Shown here: positions 27,025 through 36,402 of the stretch, piece by piece | Layout: every line of letters begins with the position of its first letter | Position numbering within the stretch: position 1 is the stretch's first letter | Origin: Terriglobus roseus DSM 18391 | GTDB taxonomy: Bacteria > Acidobacteriota > Terriglobia > Terriglobales > Acidobacteriaceae | Assembly (NCBI RefSeq): GCF_000265425.1 | Contig: NC_018014.1 | Span: 1,674,001-1,738,000 of the forward strand | Reading direction: 5' to 3' | Length of the DNA stretch: 64,000 nucleotides | Notes under the pieces: model-generated | Seen by the model: the letters and a program-made list of their open reading frames with translations, nothing else | The model's database searches: none | What the model was told of the DNA's origin: nothing | Position numbers and translations under genes: made by a program

Positions 27025-27093
27025 CGGAGGGATGTCCCCCCAACACCTTGGCCCGTCTACGGCCCGTGGGAACGCAGACGGAAGGATCGCCGC

Positions 27094-28161
27094 TTGAGCC
27101 AGAACGAAAAGGTCAGTACAGCGCGGAAGTATTGGAAGCTGATTCCGGGCTTTGCCATCTCTGCTTATTTTCTTTGGCGGGTTCTTCGTGATCTGAAGGT
27201 GGACCGGCTGCGCGAGATGCGGCTGTCGCACCCGGTTTGGATCGGCGTTTTTGTTGCGTTCATCGTATGTGACTATGCTCTGCGCGGCTATCGCTGGTGG
27301 TACATGCTGCGGCCGGTCAAGGCTTCGTATCGTGCGTGCGTACGCGTGCTGCTGACCAGCCTGGCTGCGAATAATATTCTGCCGTTCCGTATCGGCGACT
27401 TTATGCGCATCTTTGCGTATGCGCCGGATGTGAATGCGCCTTCGTCGACGGTGCTGAGTACTGTTTTGCTGGAGCGGCTGCTCGACATCTTCATGCTCTT
27501 CACCTTTTTTGTGGTCGAGCTACAGGGTGCGGATTCGCGCTTCCCGCAGCACACCATTTATGGGCACAGCCTGGGTGTGCAGGAGTTGGCGATCGTGTTG
27601 CTGATGGTTGCGGCCGTAGGCCTGGGAGCGTTGCTCTTCGGGACGCGGCTGTTGCAGCGGATCACGCATGGGCTGGTGGCTCGCTTTGGTCAGCATCCAC
27701 GCACGAAGAAGCTGGGCGAATGGGCCAGTCTGCTTTTTGACGCAGTGCTTCACCTTACCTTTGTCGATCGTATTTGGTTAGTGCTGATTACCTCGGCCGT
27801 GTGGTTTTGCGAGAGTGTGTTGTTTATCTCGGCGGCGAAGATGGTCGGCATCGAGTCCGGTGTACGCGGGCCTTGGCTTGCTGCGTCGCTGAGCAACCTG
27901 TCGTTTATGCTGCCGAGCGCGCCCGGTGGCATTGGCCCTTTTGAAGGATCGGCTAAGCTGGCCATGCAGTCGCAGGGCGCCATGGCGGACGATGCCGCGT
28001 TGTTTGCGGTGCTGGTCCATGTGCTGATCTGGTTTGCCATCACGGCAGTGGGAGGCATTGGCTTCCTGGTGCATCGTGCCGCGCGTGGCGCAATGAGCAA
28101 GCCGCTGACGGAAGAGTTGGCAGCCGTTCCCGTCGATCTGGAAGTTCCCGAAACGCACTAA
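27094..28161 (+). CDS. Flippase-like / lysylphosphatidylglycerol synthase transmembrane-region protein
   Basis: 355 residues of the UPF0104/LPG-synthase-TM family. About eight membrane helices; family hallmarks are RGYRWWYMLRP, the segment SLAANNILPFRIGDFMRIFAY, LLERLLDIFML and LPSAPGGIGPFEG. Members without the C-terminal synthetase domain are thought to move lipid-linked substrates. The start is TTG at 27094 with GAAGGA seven bases upstream. It lies 27 bp before argS and may be cotranscribed with it. Substrate unknown. Confidence 0.82.
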   Translation: MSQNEKVSTARKYWKLIPGFAISAYFLWRVLRDLKVDRLREMRLSHPVWIGVFVAFIVCDYALRGYRWWYMLRPVKASYRACVRVLLTSLAANNILPFRIGDFMRIFAYAPDVNAPSSTVLSTVLLERLLDIFMLFTFFVVELQGADSRFPQHTIYGHSLGVQELAIVLLMVAAVGLGALLFGTRLLQRITHGLVARFGQHPRTKKLGEWASLLFDAVLHLTFVDRIWLVLITSAVWFCESVLFISAAKMVGIESGVRGPWLAASLSNLSFMLPSAPGGIGPFEGSAKLAMQSQGAMADDAALFAVLVHVLIWFAITAVGGIGFLVHRAARGAMSKPLTEELAAVPVDLEVPETH

Positions 28162-28188
28162 GTTCCCGAAACATCGCGAGATCAAACT

Positions 28189-30180
28189 ATGTACCGCACA
28201 CAGAGACAGGCACTGCTCACCAAAATGGAGCAGGTGCTGAAGGATAAGTACGACATTACCGGCGCGAATATTGCGACGGAGCAGCCGCCGACGATTGCGC
28301 TTGGCGAGATCGCAACACCGGTTGCGTTCGAGCTGGCGAAGCGTCTGCGTAAGGCGCCAAAGATGATTGCGGCCGAGCTTGCTGCGGAGTTGAGCGGCAT
28401 GGACGGCGTTGCGGCCGTGGAAGTTGCGGGCGCCGGCTACCTGAACATCAAGCTGGATCGCGCGGATGCTGCTCGGCGGATCGCAAAGGGCGAGCATGCC
28501 GACGTTGGCGGCAAGGGCCTGCGGCTGATCGAACACACGAGCATCAACCCCAACAAGGCTGCGCATGTGGGTCATCTGCGCAATGCCATTCTCGGCGATA
28601 CCTTTGCGCGGTTGTTGAAGAAGGACGACTACAAGTCCGGCTATCCCGTGGTGGTGCAGAACTACATCGACAACACGGGTGTTCAGGTGGCAGATGTGGT
28701 CGTTGCGCTGCTGCACCTGGAAGGCAAGACGCCGGAGCAGGTGGATGAACTGATCGGTGGCCTGATCGCTCGTGGCGAGCGTGTCGATTACTTCATGTGG
28801 GATCTGTATGCGCGCGTGTCGCAGTGGTACGACAGTGATCCTGCGGAGAAGGAAGCCCGCAAGAAGCTGCGGCTGGATACGCTGCATGAGCTTGAGGAAG
28901 GGAACAATGAGGTCTCGCGGGTTGCGGACCTGGTTGCGACCGCTGTGCTGGAGCGACACCTGGAGACGATGGAGCGGCTCGGCATCGAGTACGACTTCCT
29001 GCCGCGCGAGAGCGAGATCCTGCACGGACACTTCTGGGATGCGGCGCGCACGCTGATGATCGAGCGTGGCGTGCTGTACGAAGAGACTGCAGGCAAGAAC
29101 AAGGGCTGCTGGGTGATGCGTCGCCCGAATGCGGACGCCGTCGAAGAGGGCGCGATCGATGAAGACGCCAAGGTCATCGTTCGTTCCAACGGAACCGTGA
29201 CGTACGTCGGTAAGGACATTGCGTATCACCTTTGGAAGTTTGGTCTGCTGCCGGGCCGTGACTTTGGCTACAAGATCTTCCGTGAGTACGCGACGCATCC
29301 GTGCTGGATCAGCACGATGGATGGCGAAGAGAAGCACCCGCACTACGGCCAGGCAACGGCGATCTACAACGTGATCGACTCACGGCAGAACGATCCGCAA
29401 GCCAACGTGGTGGAGTCACTACGCGCCATGGGGTATACCGAAGCGGCGGAGCACTACACGCACGTGAACTATGAGTTCGTGGCGCTGACGCCGCGCTGTG
29501 CCGAGGAGCTGGGCTACGTCCTCTCCGACGAAGACAAGCAGCGCGCTTACATCGAGGTCAGCGGTCGCAAGGGCTTTGGCGTAAAGGCGGATGACCTGCT
29601 CGATCGGCTGATTGCAGCCGCAAAGGCCGAGGTGGATTCGCGGCATCCCGAAGACGCGGAAGCGCTGCGGCAGGACGCAGCGGAGAAGATTGCGATCGGT
29701 GCCCTGCGTTACTTCATGCTGAAGTTCACGCGCAATACGCTGATCGCCTTTGACTTCCGCGAGGCACTGTCGTTCGAGGGCGAGACCGGTCCCTATGTGC
29801 AGTATTCGGCGGTGCGCGCGGCCAACATTCTGCGTAAGTCGGGCGTGTCGCACGAGGACGCCATTCGTGGTCTGCAGGGCTTCGATCTCGCGCCATACTT
29901 TACGGGCGAAGCAGGAGACAGCCTGTGGGCGATGTGGCTAATTGCGTCTCGTGTGACGACCGTGGTGGAACAGGCGATTGCCGCGGCAGAGCCTGCAATC
30001 GTGGCTCGGTATGCGTTCCAACTGGCGCAGGAGTTCAACAACTTCTACCACCGCAACCACGTGCTGAACGAGACCGACGAGTCACGCAAGAAGCTGCTGC
30101 TGGCGACCGCGGCCGTAGGCTATCGGGAGCTGGAACGGGTGCTTGGCTGGTTGGGAATTTCGGTGCCGGCTTCGATGTAA
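28189..30180 (+). CDS. argS: Arginyl-tRNA synthetase
   Basis: 663 residues, class Ia. The N-terminal additional domain is followed by NPNKAAHVGHLRNAILGDT, with the HIGH-type signature HVGH at 126-129. LSFEGETGPYVQYSAVRAAN begins the tRNA anticodon-binding part, and the C-terminus is the helical DALR domain. The canonical KMSKS is not seen; the equivalent region is SGRKGFGVKADDLLD (about 458-470), as found in one subgroup of ArgRS. Charges tRNA-Arg. Length is somewhat above the usual 550-600. Confidence 0.95.
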   Translation: MYRTQRQALLTKMEQVLKDKYDITGANIATEQPPTIALGEIATPVAFELAKRLRKAPKMIAAELAAELSGMDGVAAVEVAGAGYLNIKLDRADAARRIAKGEHADVGGKGLRLIEHTSINPNKAAHVGHLRNAILGDTFARLLKKDDYKSGYPVVVQNYIDNTGVQVADVVVALLHLEGKTPEQVDELIGGLIARGERVDYFMWDLYARVSQWYDSDPAEKEARKKLRLDTLHELEEGNNEVSRVADLVATAVLERHLETMERLGIEYDFLPRESEILHGHFWDAARTLMIERGVLYEETAGKNKGCWVMRRPNADAVEEGAIDEDAKVIVRSNGTVTYVGKDIAYHLWKFGLLPGRDFGYKIFREYATHPCWISTMDGEEKHPHYGQATAIYNVIDSRQNDPQANVVESLRAMGYTEAAEHYTHVNYEFVALTPRCAEELGYVLSDEDKQRAYIEVSGRKGFGVKADDLLDRLIAAAKAEVDSRHPEDAEALRQDAAEKIAIGALRYFMLKFTRNTLIAFDFREALSFEGETGPYVQYSAVRAANILRKSGVSHEDAIRGLQGFDLAPYFTGEAGDSLWAMWLIASRVTTVVEQAIAAAEPAIVARYAFQLAQEFNNFYHRNHVLNETDESRKKLLLATAAVGYRELERVLGWLGISVPASM

Positions 30181-30188
30181 TTTCGGGT

Positions 30189-30219
30189 GCGGGAAGCAGT
30201 GTTTACGGCTGCTTCCCGC
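30189..30219. terminator. Hairpin between converging argS and response regulator
   Basis: An 11-bp perfect stem GCGGGAAGCAG / CTGCTTCCCGC (30189-30199 and 30209-30219), loop 9 nt. T-tails are weak on both strands. It overlaps the last codons of the response regulator. Probably a shared terminator. Confidence 0.5.
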
Positions 30220-30598
30220 TTGCCGGAATTGGCTCGACCACCCGCGCCAGAATCTTGACCAGTTCCGCGGGGTGCAGTGGTTTCGTGACGGTCTCGGTGA
30301 CCCCGAGGCGGTCCATCTCTGCAGGACTTTCGGAGGCGACTCCGTTGACGAAGAGCACGACCGGCGCAGTGTTGCCGCGTTCGCGCAGCGTTCGGATCAT
30401 CGCGATGCCGTCCATCTGTGGCATCTGCTTGTCGCTCAGAATAACGTCGACGCGCTCACGTTCCAGGACGTCGAGCGCGTTAATGCCGTCTTCGGCCACG
30501 TGCACCGTGGCACCTGTCTGTTTCAGCACAAGAGAAAAGGTGAGCCGCAGGATTGGCTCGTCGTCGACGACGAGAATCGTAGACTCAGCGAGCGTCAT
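30203..30598 (-). CDS. Single-domain response regulator (CheY-like)
   Basis: 131 residues, receiver domain only. Acidic pocket VVDDEP (Asp12-Asp13), phosphoacceptor Asp56 in LSDKQMPQMDG, and conserved Lys106 in TKPLHP. The usual Thr/Ser after strand beta-4 is replaced by Val84 (VVLFVNG), so switching may differ. The ATG at 30598 overlaps the pepA stop (ATGA), so it is translationally coupled to pepA; a longer start at 30619 is inside pepA and less likely. No cognate kinase nearby. Confidence 0.85.
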   Translation of the reverse strand: MTLAESTILVVDDEPILRLTFSLVLKQTGATVHVAEDGINALDVLERERVDVILSDKQMPQMDGIAMIRTLRERGNTAPVVLFVNGVASESPAEMDRLGVTETVTKPLHPAELVKILARVVEPIPASGKQP

Positions 30599-32136
30599 AC
30601 AGACAGCGCCCTCACCCATTCGACGATGGAACGCACGGCGACGCCGCTGGGGCCTTTCGCGATTTCGGTATGGTGATCGTCAATCCATGCCTGCCCGGCG
30701 ATGTCGAGGTGTACCCACGGCGTATCGCCGACGAACTCCTTCAGGAACATGGCTGCGGTGATGCTGCCGCCCCAACGATCCCGTCCAGTGTTCATGATGT
30801 CCGCAATGCTGCTCTTGATGAGTTCGCGGTAGTCTTCGGTGCAGGGCAGCCGCCAGAAGTGCTCGCCCGCAATCTTCGCCGCTGCGTGGAAGTGATCGCA
30901 GGTAGCTTCGTCATTTGAGAAGAGGCCTGAGTTCACTTTGCCCAGTGCGACGACGACTGCGCCGGTCAGAGTCGCCGCGTCGATAAGGTGGGTCGCGCCA
31001 AGGGTCTTCGCATAGTGCAGACCGTCGGCCAGCACCAGGCGGCCCTCGGCGTCAGTGTTCATGATTTCGATGGTCTTGCCGGACATCGCGGTGAGTACGT
31101 CGCCAGGCTTGTACGCCGTGCCGCTGGGCATGTTTTCCGCCGAGCAGATCACGCTGATGACTTCGATCTTCGGCTTCAGAGCCGCGATAGCCTGCATGGC
31201 GCCGATCATGGCACCGGCACCGGCCATGTCGTACTTCATCTTGTCCATGCCATCGGCTGGCTTGATGGAGATGCCGCCCGTGTCGAAAGTAATGCCTTTG
31301 CCGACGAGCGCGACGATCTTGCCACCCGGCGCCAGCTGCGCCGGCTTGTACCGCATGACGATGAGTGCCGGTGGCTCTGCCGAGCCCTGGGCGACACCCA
31401 GGAATGCGCCCATGCCAAGCTCTTTCAGCTTCGCCGTGCTGTGGACCTCGCACGAAAGTCCGGCTGTCTGGCACATGGCAGCAGTGCGCCTGCCGAGTTC
31501 GGTCGGCGTAAGGACATTCCCGGGCTCGTTGACCAGTGAGCGTGTGAAGTTCTGCGCTTCCGCGAAGATGACGCCCTCTGCATGGCCCGCGCGGATCTCA
31601 TCCTGCGTAGCCTTCTGCTGGTCGGGCGCGAGCAGAGTGATGCTCTCCAGACTGCGGTCTTTGCGGTCGCTGCGATAGGTGTCGGGATCGAAGTCGGCCA
31701 GCAAAGCACCCTCAACCAGCGAGCGGGCGGAGGGCATGCAGTCGAGGCTTTCGAGGTGTTCGTCCGAGATGGCGCGATCTTCCGGGAAGACGATGGCGAT
31801 GTTGCGGATGGACTTCGTCTTGGCGACGCGGACGGCAGTACCTGCCCCGATGCGGAGTTCCGTAGGCGCAAGCTTGCTGACCTTGCCAAGTCCCACGATC
31901 AGAAGCCGGTCTGCCTTCAGGCCATTGGGACTGTGAAGAAGCAGCGTCTCACCGCATGCCGCCTTGAACTCGCCGCTTGTGAGAAAGGCGCTCGCGGCGT
32001 CACTGAGCGCGTCGCTGGTGGTAAGCAGAGTGGGCAGGGCTGGGGCGTCAGTACCAACGGCGATGTCGACGGCGAAGACGGCAAGCAGAGGTGTGGCAAA
32101 GGAAACGGCATCCGAAAACAACAGCTGTGTGCTCAT
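30595..32136 (-). CDS. pepA: Leucyl aminopeptidase (M17)
   Basis: 513 residues. The M17 signature NTDAEGRLVLADGLHYA and the metal-binding stretch LVGKGITFDTGGISIKPADGM are both intact, as is DMAGAGAMIGAM. A two-zinc hexameric cytosolic aminopeptidase that removes N-terminal residues from peptides; some relatives also bind DNA. The N-terminal macro-like domain occupies about the first 190 residues. It is followed with a 4-bp overlap by a receiver-domain gene, an unusual partner. Confidence 0.95.
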   Translation of the reverse strand: MSTQLLFSDAVSFATPLLAVFAVDIAVGTDAPALPTLLTTSDALSDAASAFLTSGEFKAACGETLLLHSPNGLKADRLLIVGLGKVSKLAPTELRIGAGTAVRVAKTKSIRNIAIVFPEDRAISDEHLESLDCMPSARSLVEGALLADFDPDTYRSDRKDRSLESITLLAPDQQKATQDEIRAGHAEGVIFAEAQNFTRSLVNEPGNVLTPTELGRRTAAMCQTAGLSCEVHSTAKLKELGMGAFLGVAQGSAEPPALIVMRYKPAQLAPGGKIVALVGKGITFDTGGISIKPADGMDKMKYDMAGAGAMIGAMQAIAALKPKIEVISVICSAENMPSGTAYKPGDVLTAMSGKTIEIMNTDAEGRLVLADGLHYAKTLGATHLIDAATLTGAVVVALGKVNSGLFSNDEATCDHFHAAAKIAGEHFWRLPCTEDYRELIKSSIADIMNTGRDRWGGSITAAMFLKEFVGDTPWVHLDIAGQAWIDDHHTEIAKGPSGVAVRSIVEWVRALSV

Positions 32137-32210
32137 ACAGCTATTGAGTGTATGCCGATTCGTGTAGCGAAATGAACAGACGGGAATGCGACTTGGTGCC
32201 GCGGGATCGC

Positions 32211-32738
32211 TTATCGGCGCTGGCTGCGCGCAATCGCGGATTTGGCTTCCTTATCCGCTTCGCGTTTCCGTTCGGTCTCGCGCTTGTCCCAGTCCTGTTT
32301 GCCCTTGGCCAGGGCCAGTTCACATTTGACACGACCATTTTTGAAATAGAGACGCGTTGGGATGAGCGTAAAGCCCTTCTCCTTCGTCTTAACGGTCAGT
32401 CTCCGCAACTCTTCCTTATGCAACAGCAACTTCCGAGTCCGGGTCTCCTCATGATTCATGGTGTTGCCATGGGAGAAGGCGCCGATATGCGCATTGAGCA
32501 GGAAGGCCTCGCCGTCCTTGACCAGGCCGTAGGCGTCGCGCAGGTTTGCCTTGCCTTCCCGGATGCTTTTCACCTCGGTGCCGCGCAGTGCAACACCGCA
32601 CTCCCAGCGGTCAGAGAGGAAGTAATTGTGTCCGGCCTGCCGGTTGTAAGCGGCGTCGCGGGTGCCCACGGCAACGGCGTCGCGCTCCTTCGGCTTCTTG
32701 GGAGGATTTTGTTGCGTCGCTGTAGGACTGTGAGGCAT
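32211..32738 (-). CDS. smpB: SsrA-binding protein SmpB
   Basis: 175 residues. Core oligonucleotide-binding fold with NRQAGHNYFLSDRWECGVAL, GTEVKSIREGKANLRDAY and the basic C-terminal tail KQDWDKRETERKREADKEAK, which enters the ribosome with tmRNA. The N-terminus has about 20 extra residues rich in Pro and Lys relative to the usual 150-160. Works with tmRNA in trans-translation to rescue stalled ribosomes. tmRNA itself is not seen in this window. Confidence 0.95.
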   Translation of the reverse strand: MPHSPTATQQNPPKKPKERDAVAVGTRDAAYNRQAGHNYFLSDRWECGVALRGTEVKSIREGKANLRDAYGLVKDGEAFLLNAHIGAFSHGNTMNHEETRTRKLLLHKEELRRLTVKTKEKGFTLIPTRLYFKNGRVKCELALAKGKQDWDKRETERKREADKEAKSAIARSQRR

Positions 32739-32849
32739 AAGATTTCAGATGCTAGCACGGCCCTTGCGGACGCACCGGACCTTGGGGGCGCGATGGTACA
32801 CTCGACTCACGAAAACAGGCAGAATCGCGCCTCCCGCATCGGATTTGTT

Positions 32850-32868
32850 GTGAGCATCTTCTGCTCAC
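32850..32868. repeat. Hairpin upstream of the secretin gene
   Basis: A perfect 7-bp inverted repeat GTGAGCA / TGCTCAC with loop TCTTC, 60 bp before the secretin start. No T-run follows. Could be an operator or leader structure. Confidence 0.3.
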
Positions 32869-32927
32869 GCTCGTCCAACGGGAAGCAGGCATCACCTGGA
32901 AGGCGGACGCTGAAGTTGACGAAGATA

Positions 32928-35414
32928 ATGTTGGGCAAAGGCGGCGAGAGCCAGGGGCAGGGCCGCAGCCTTTGTCACAGTCTTCCTCGCGGTCTTCTGC
33001 GGTCGGGCGCGGCTGCGATGGTGCTGCTCTCAATGGCTGCAGTGACGATCCCTGCGGGTCATACGCAGTCGGCCAACGCGTGGTCGAAGCGCGGCGCGGA
33101 TGCGGAAGTCAGCGAAGACTGGGACGCAGCCTTCGAGGCGTATCGCCAGGCGCACCTGCTCAAGCCGAAGGATCTCCGCTACAAGACACATTTTGAGCGC
33201 GCACGCTTCTCAGCGGCGGCAGCGCACGTGGACCGTGGCCGCGTTCTGCGGCAGAGCGGCGACATGCGCGGCGCGCTGACCGAGTTTGAGCGCGCACTGG
33301 CGATCGACGGCGGCAACCAGGCCGCACAGCAGGAGATCACGGTCACGGAGCGTCTGCTGTCTGACGCGCCGACGAGCAGCCTCGACCTGCCGGTGCCGGT
33401 TGGGCCCACGCCCGACATGTTGTCCATCTCGGAGCCGCTGAAGCTCAAGCCCGTCTCCAACAATCCGTTGACGCTGCACATGGTGGAAGACACCAAGGTG
33501 CTCTATCAGGCGATCGGCAAAGAGGCCGGCCTGAACGTGATCTTTGATCCGGACTACACCTCGCGCCGCATTGCGCTTGACCTGAACAACGTGTCGTTGA
33601 ACGATGCACTGCGCATCCTGGGCACGCAGGCCGGAACGTTCTACAAGGCGGTCACGAACAACACCATCTTCGTTGCGCAGAATACGCAGACAAAGCGTAC
33701 TGACCTGGCGTCGGTTGCGGTGCAGACCTTTTACCTGTCCAACGCCGCGACCCAGGCCGACCAGAACGAACTGCTGACCGCACTGCGTAACGTGCTCGAC
33801 CAGAACGTGAAGATCTTCCTGGTGCCGAGCCAGAACGCCATCGTAATGCGCGCAACGCCGGACCAACTGCTGCTGACGCAGGAGCTGCTGAACAATCTCG
33901 ACCGTCCTCACAGCGAAGTGGTGGTCGACGTTGCCGTGCTGGAAGTAAATCGGGATCGCGCGCGGAACCTGGGTGTGACCCTGCCCCAGAGCTTCTCCAT
34001 TACGCCGCAGGTGGCAAACTCCACCACGACGTCCAGCACTACCGGCAGCACCACGACGACCGGCAGCAGCACCAGCAGCACCTCGACGTCACCCACGCTG
34101 AACACGCTGGCGCATCTTACCGGCGCGAATTTTGCGGTGTCATTGGGAACGGCTACGGTGAACGCGCTGCTGACGGATAACGACACCCGCGTGCTGCAGA
34201 ATCCGCGCATCCGTGCGACAGATGGTCAGCGCGCACAGTTGAAGATTGGTCAGCGTATTCCGATCGCGACCGGATCGTACTCTTCCGGTGCTTCGACCTC
34301 GGTGGTCAGTTCGCTCGTCAATACGCAGTTCCAGTACATCGATGTCGGTGTACTGATTGACATGACGCCGACGGTCCACGCGGATCGCGAGATCACGCTG
34401 AAGATGGCGTTGGAGATCTCCAGCCAGAATGGAAGCGTCAGCATCTCCGGCGTGACACAGCCCATCATCGCGCAACGCAAGGTGGAGCAGGTCATCCAGT
34501 TGAAGGAAGGCGAGCCCAGCATCCTGGCCGGCATTCTTTCTCGGTCTGAGACGGACTCCATCTCGGGTACGCCCGGTCTCGCCAGCATTCCGATCCTGAA
34601 GAACTTCTTCCGTTCGAACAACCGGGATCGCGCACAGGATGAGGTCGTCTTTCTGCTGATTCCGCACATCGTGCGTGAGCCGCTGGTGACGCGAATGAAT
34701 ACGCGCGCCCTCGACACCGGCACAGGACAGAGCATTGAGCTGCGGCACGATGCCGTTCCAGAGTCCGTGGCGACGGATACCTCCGCCAGCCTGTCAACTG
34801 GCGCCTTCCAGCAACAGCGCAGCAATGCGGCTGCAGCCAACGGAGCTCCGTTGACCGCAGCGCAGGCAGCGGCGGCGATGATCGGGCAGGTCGGCAATGA
34901 GAACTCGCCGGGATCGCAGCGAGCGATGCAGGCGCTTGCAGCTGGTGGGACACCCACCACGGCTGCAACAGCCGCGGCACAGGCAATCCCTGGCGCTGGC
35001 GGCCCTGTCAGCTTCAGCATCACACCCGGTCAGACGACGCAGGCCATGGGCAGCACCTTCCAGATGGCGGTGATCGCCAATGGCGCGAAGGATCTCTACT
35101 CGGTGCCGCTGCAGGTTCAGTTCAACCCATCGCTGCTATCGCTGGTAAATGTGGATTCGGGTGAGTTCTTGGGCCGTGACGGCCAGTCGGTGGCAATCGT
35201 GCACCGCGACGAGGGCAACGGCATGGTGACAATCTCCATCTCGCGGCCGCCTGCGGTGCGTGGCATGGATGGCCAGGGATCTGTCTGTGTCCTCACCTTC
35301 CGCGCGAACGCGCCGGGTGATTCCCAGGTGTCGCTGGTGAAGGTGGGCGCGAAGGATAGCGCGCAAACCAACCTGCCTGCGGTGGGCAGCGCTGCGACGG
35401 TTCACGTCCGCTAA
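32928..35414 (+). CDS. Secretin (type II secretion / type IV pilus) with TPR and cohesin-like domain
   Basis: About 828 residues. A signal sequence (AAAMVLLSMAAVTIPAGHTQ, about 28-47) is followed by a TPR part (about 52-145), N-domains (STN-like LYQAIGKEAGLNVIFDPDY; second N-domain to about 325), and the secretin barrel from about 331 (VVVDVAVLEVNRDRARNLGV) to about 585 (VFLLIPHIVREP). A Ser/Thr-only stretch interrupts the early barrel at about 361-390. An Ala-rich linker leads to a C-terminal cohesin-like domain (about 691-828). Forms an outer-membrane pore. The frame is open far upstream; I chose ATG 32928 just before the signal sequence. Followed by two pseudopilins. Confidence 0.88.
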   Translation: MLGKGGESQGQGRSLCHSLPRGLLRSGAAAMVLLSMAAVTIPAGHTQSANAWSKRGADAEVSEDWDAAFEAYRQAHLLKPKDLRYKTHFERARFSAAAAHVDRGRVLRQSGDMRGALTEFERALAIDGGNQAAQQEITVTERLLSDAPTSSLDLPVPVGPTPDMLSISEPLKLKPVSNNPLTLHMVEDTKVLYQAIGKEAGLNVIFDPDYTSRRIALDLNNVSLNDALRILGTQAGTFYKAVTNNTIFVAQNTQTKRTDLASVAVQTFYLSNAATQADQNELLTALRNVLDQNVKIFLVPSQNAIVMRATPDQLLLTQELLNNLDRPHSEVVVDVAVLEVNRDRARNLGVTLPQSFSITPQVANSTTTSSTTGSTTTTGSSTSSTSTSPTLNTLAHLTGANFAVSLGTATVNALLTDNDTRVLQNPRIRATDGQRAQLKIGQRIPIATGSYSSGASTSVVSSLVNTQFQYIDVGVLIDMTPTVHADREITLKMALEISSQNGSVSISGVTQPIIAQRKVEQVIQLKEGEPSILAGILSRSETDSISGTPGLASIPILKNFFRSNNRDRAQDEVVFLLIPHIVREPLVTRMNTRALDTGTGQSIELRHDAVPESVATDTSASLSTGAFQQQRSNAAAANGAPLTAAQAAAAMIGQVGNENSPGSQRAMQALAAGGTPTTAATAAAQAIPGAGGPVSFSITPGQTTQAMGSTFQMAVIANGAKDLYSVPLQVQFNPSLLSLVNVDSGEFLGRDGQSVAIVHRDEGNGMVTISISRPPAVRGMDGQGSVCVLTFRANAPGDSQVSLVKVGAKDSAQTNLPAVGSAATVHVR

Positions 35415-35425
35415 GAGGCTGTTTC

Positions 35426-35929
35426 GTGATCCTGTGGACGAAAATCCGCGAAGCCGCACGACAGCGTGGTACCCGATCTGCTCTTGGTAGCGAGGCGGGT
35501 GTCACGCTGGTCGAGCTGGTTGTCGTAGTCAGCATCATCGCCATCCTGGCAACGGCGGCAGTGCCCGTCACGCGCTGGCAGGTCAAGCGCACCAAGGAAC
35601 GTGAGTTGCGCGCGGCCTTGTGGGAGATGCGAAGCGCCATCGACCACTACAAAGACGCAGCGGAACGCGGCGCCTTTCAGACCAAGGTGGACAGTTTCAA
35701 CTATCCGCCCGACCTGGAGACACTGATAAACGGCGTGGACGTAAAGGACAAGAAGGTGCGTTTCCTTCGTCGCATCCCGATCGATCCGATGACGAAGGGT
35801 ACGGAGTGGCAGTTGCGCGCCATGCAGGACGATGCGGATAGTACGAGCTGGGGCGGGCAGAACGTCTTCGATGTGCACTCGAAGAGCCAGGGCACTGCTC
35901 TGGATGGCACCAAGTACTCGGAATGGTAA
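35426..35929 (+). CDS. Type II secretion pseudopilin (GspG-like)
   Basis: 167 residues from a GTG start. The prepilin site is G-VTLVELVVVVSIIAILATA with Glu at +5, after a 26-residue basic leader that is long for this class. The C-terminal part ends with YPPDLETLINGV, RRIPIDPMT and WGGQNVFDVHS, all typical of GspG-like major pseudopilins. Processed by a prepilin peptidase (not in window) and assembled into a pilus-like piston. It lies 11 bp after the secretin gene. Confidence 0.88.
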   Translation: MILWTKIREAARQRGTRSALGSEAGVTLVELVVVVSIIAILATAAVPVTRWQVKRTKERELRAALWEMRSAIDHYKDAAERGAFQTKVDSFNYPPDLETLINGVDVKDKKVRFLRRIPIDPMTKGTEWQLRAMQDDADSTSWGGQNVFDVHSKSQGTALDGTKYSEW

Positions 35930-35934
35930 GGGCG

Positions 35935-36396
35935 ATGACGACTGACAAGACATCCCGGCGTACGCTCGATCCGGCTTCCACGGACTGTGGTTCGGCTGCT
36001 GCCCCGCACGCGGGTCAGAGCGGCTTTACGATGCTGGAACTGATCGTCGTCATGATGATCATTGGCATTCTGGCGGCGATGGCTGTGCCGGCCTTTACGC
36101 ATCACTTGAAGGTGGCGCGGGAAGCGGTATTGCGCGAAGACCTGCACACCATGCGGCAGGCCATCGACAGTTACACGGTCGACAAGCAGAAGGCGCCGCA
36201 GTCGCTGGATGAACTGGTGACCTCGGGCTACCTGAAGTCGATGCCGCTGGACCCGATGACACATCGCACGGATACGTGGGTGGGCGATCGGTCTGACCAG
36301 TACCAGAACGTCGATGAGACAGCCACCGGCATCAACGACGTGCACAGCGGTGCGCAGCAGTTGTCCACGGATGGCTCGCTGTACACGACCTGGTAG
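35935..36396 (+). CDS. Second GspG-like pseudopilin
   Basis: 153 residues from ATG 35935, which has AAGGG a few bases upstream; an ATG at 35923 inside the preceding gene would add four residues. The prepilin site is G-FTMLELIVVMMIIGILAAM with Glu at +5. The C-terminus, SLDELVTSGYLKSMPLDPMT and INDVHSGAQ, is closely similar to its neighbour, so the pair arose by duplication. Same operon as the secretin. Confidence 0.88.
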   Translation: MTTDKTSRRTLDPASTDCGSAAAPHAGQSGFTMLELIVVMMIIGILAAMAVPAFTHHLKVAREAVLREDLHTMRQAIDSYTVDKQKAPQSLDELVTSGYLKSMPLDPMTHRTDTWVGDRSDQYQNVDETATGINDVHSGAQQLSTDGSLYTTW

Positions 36397-36402
36397 TCGG
36401 CG

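Noticed and set aside
32148..32927. Upstream extension of the secretin frame
   Set aside because: Lies antisense to smpB and ahead of a proper signal sequence at the chosen ATG; no domain.
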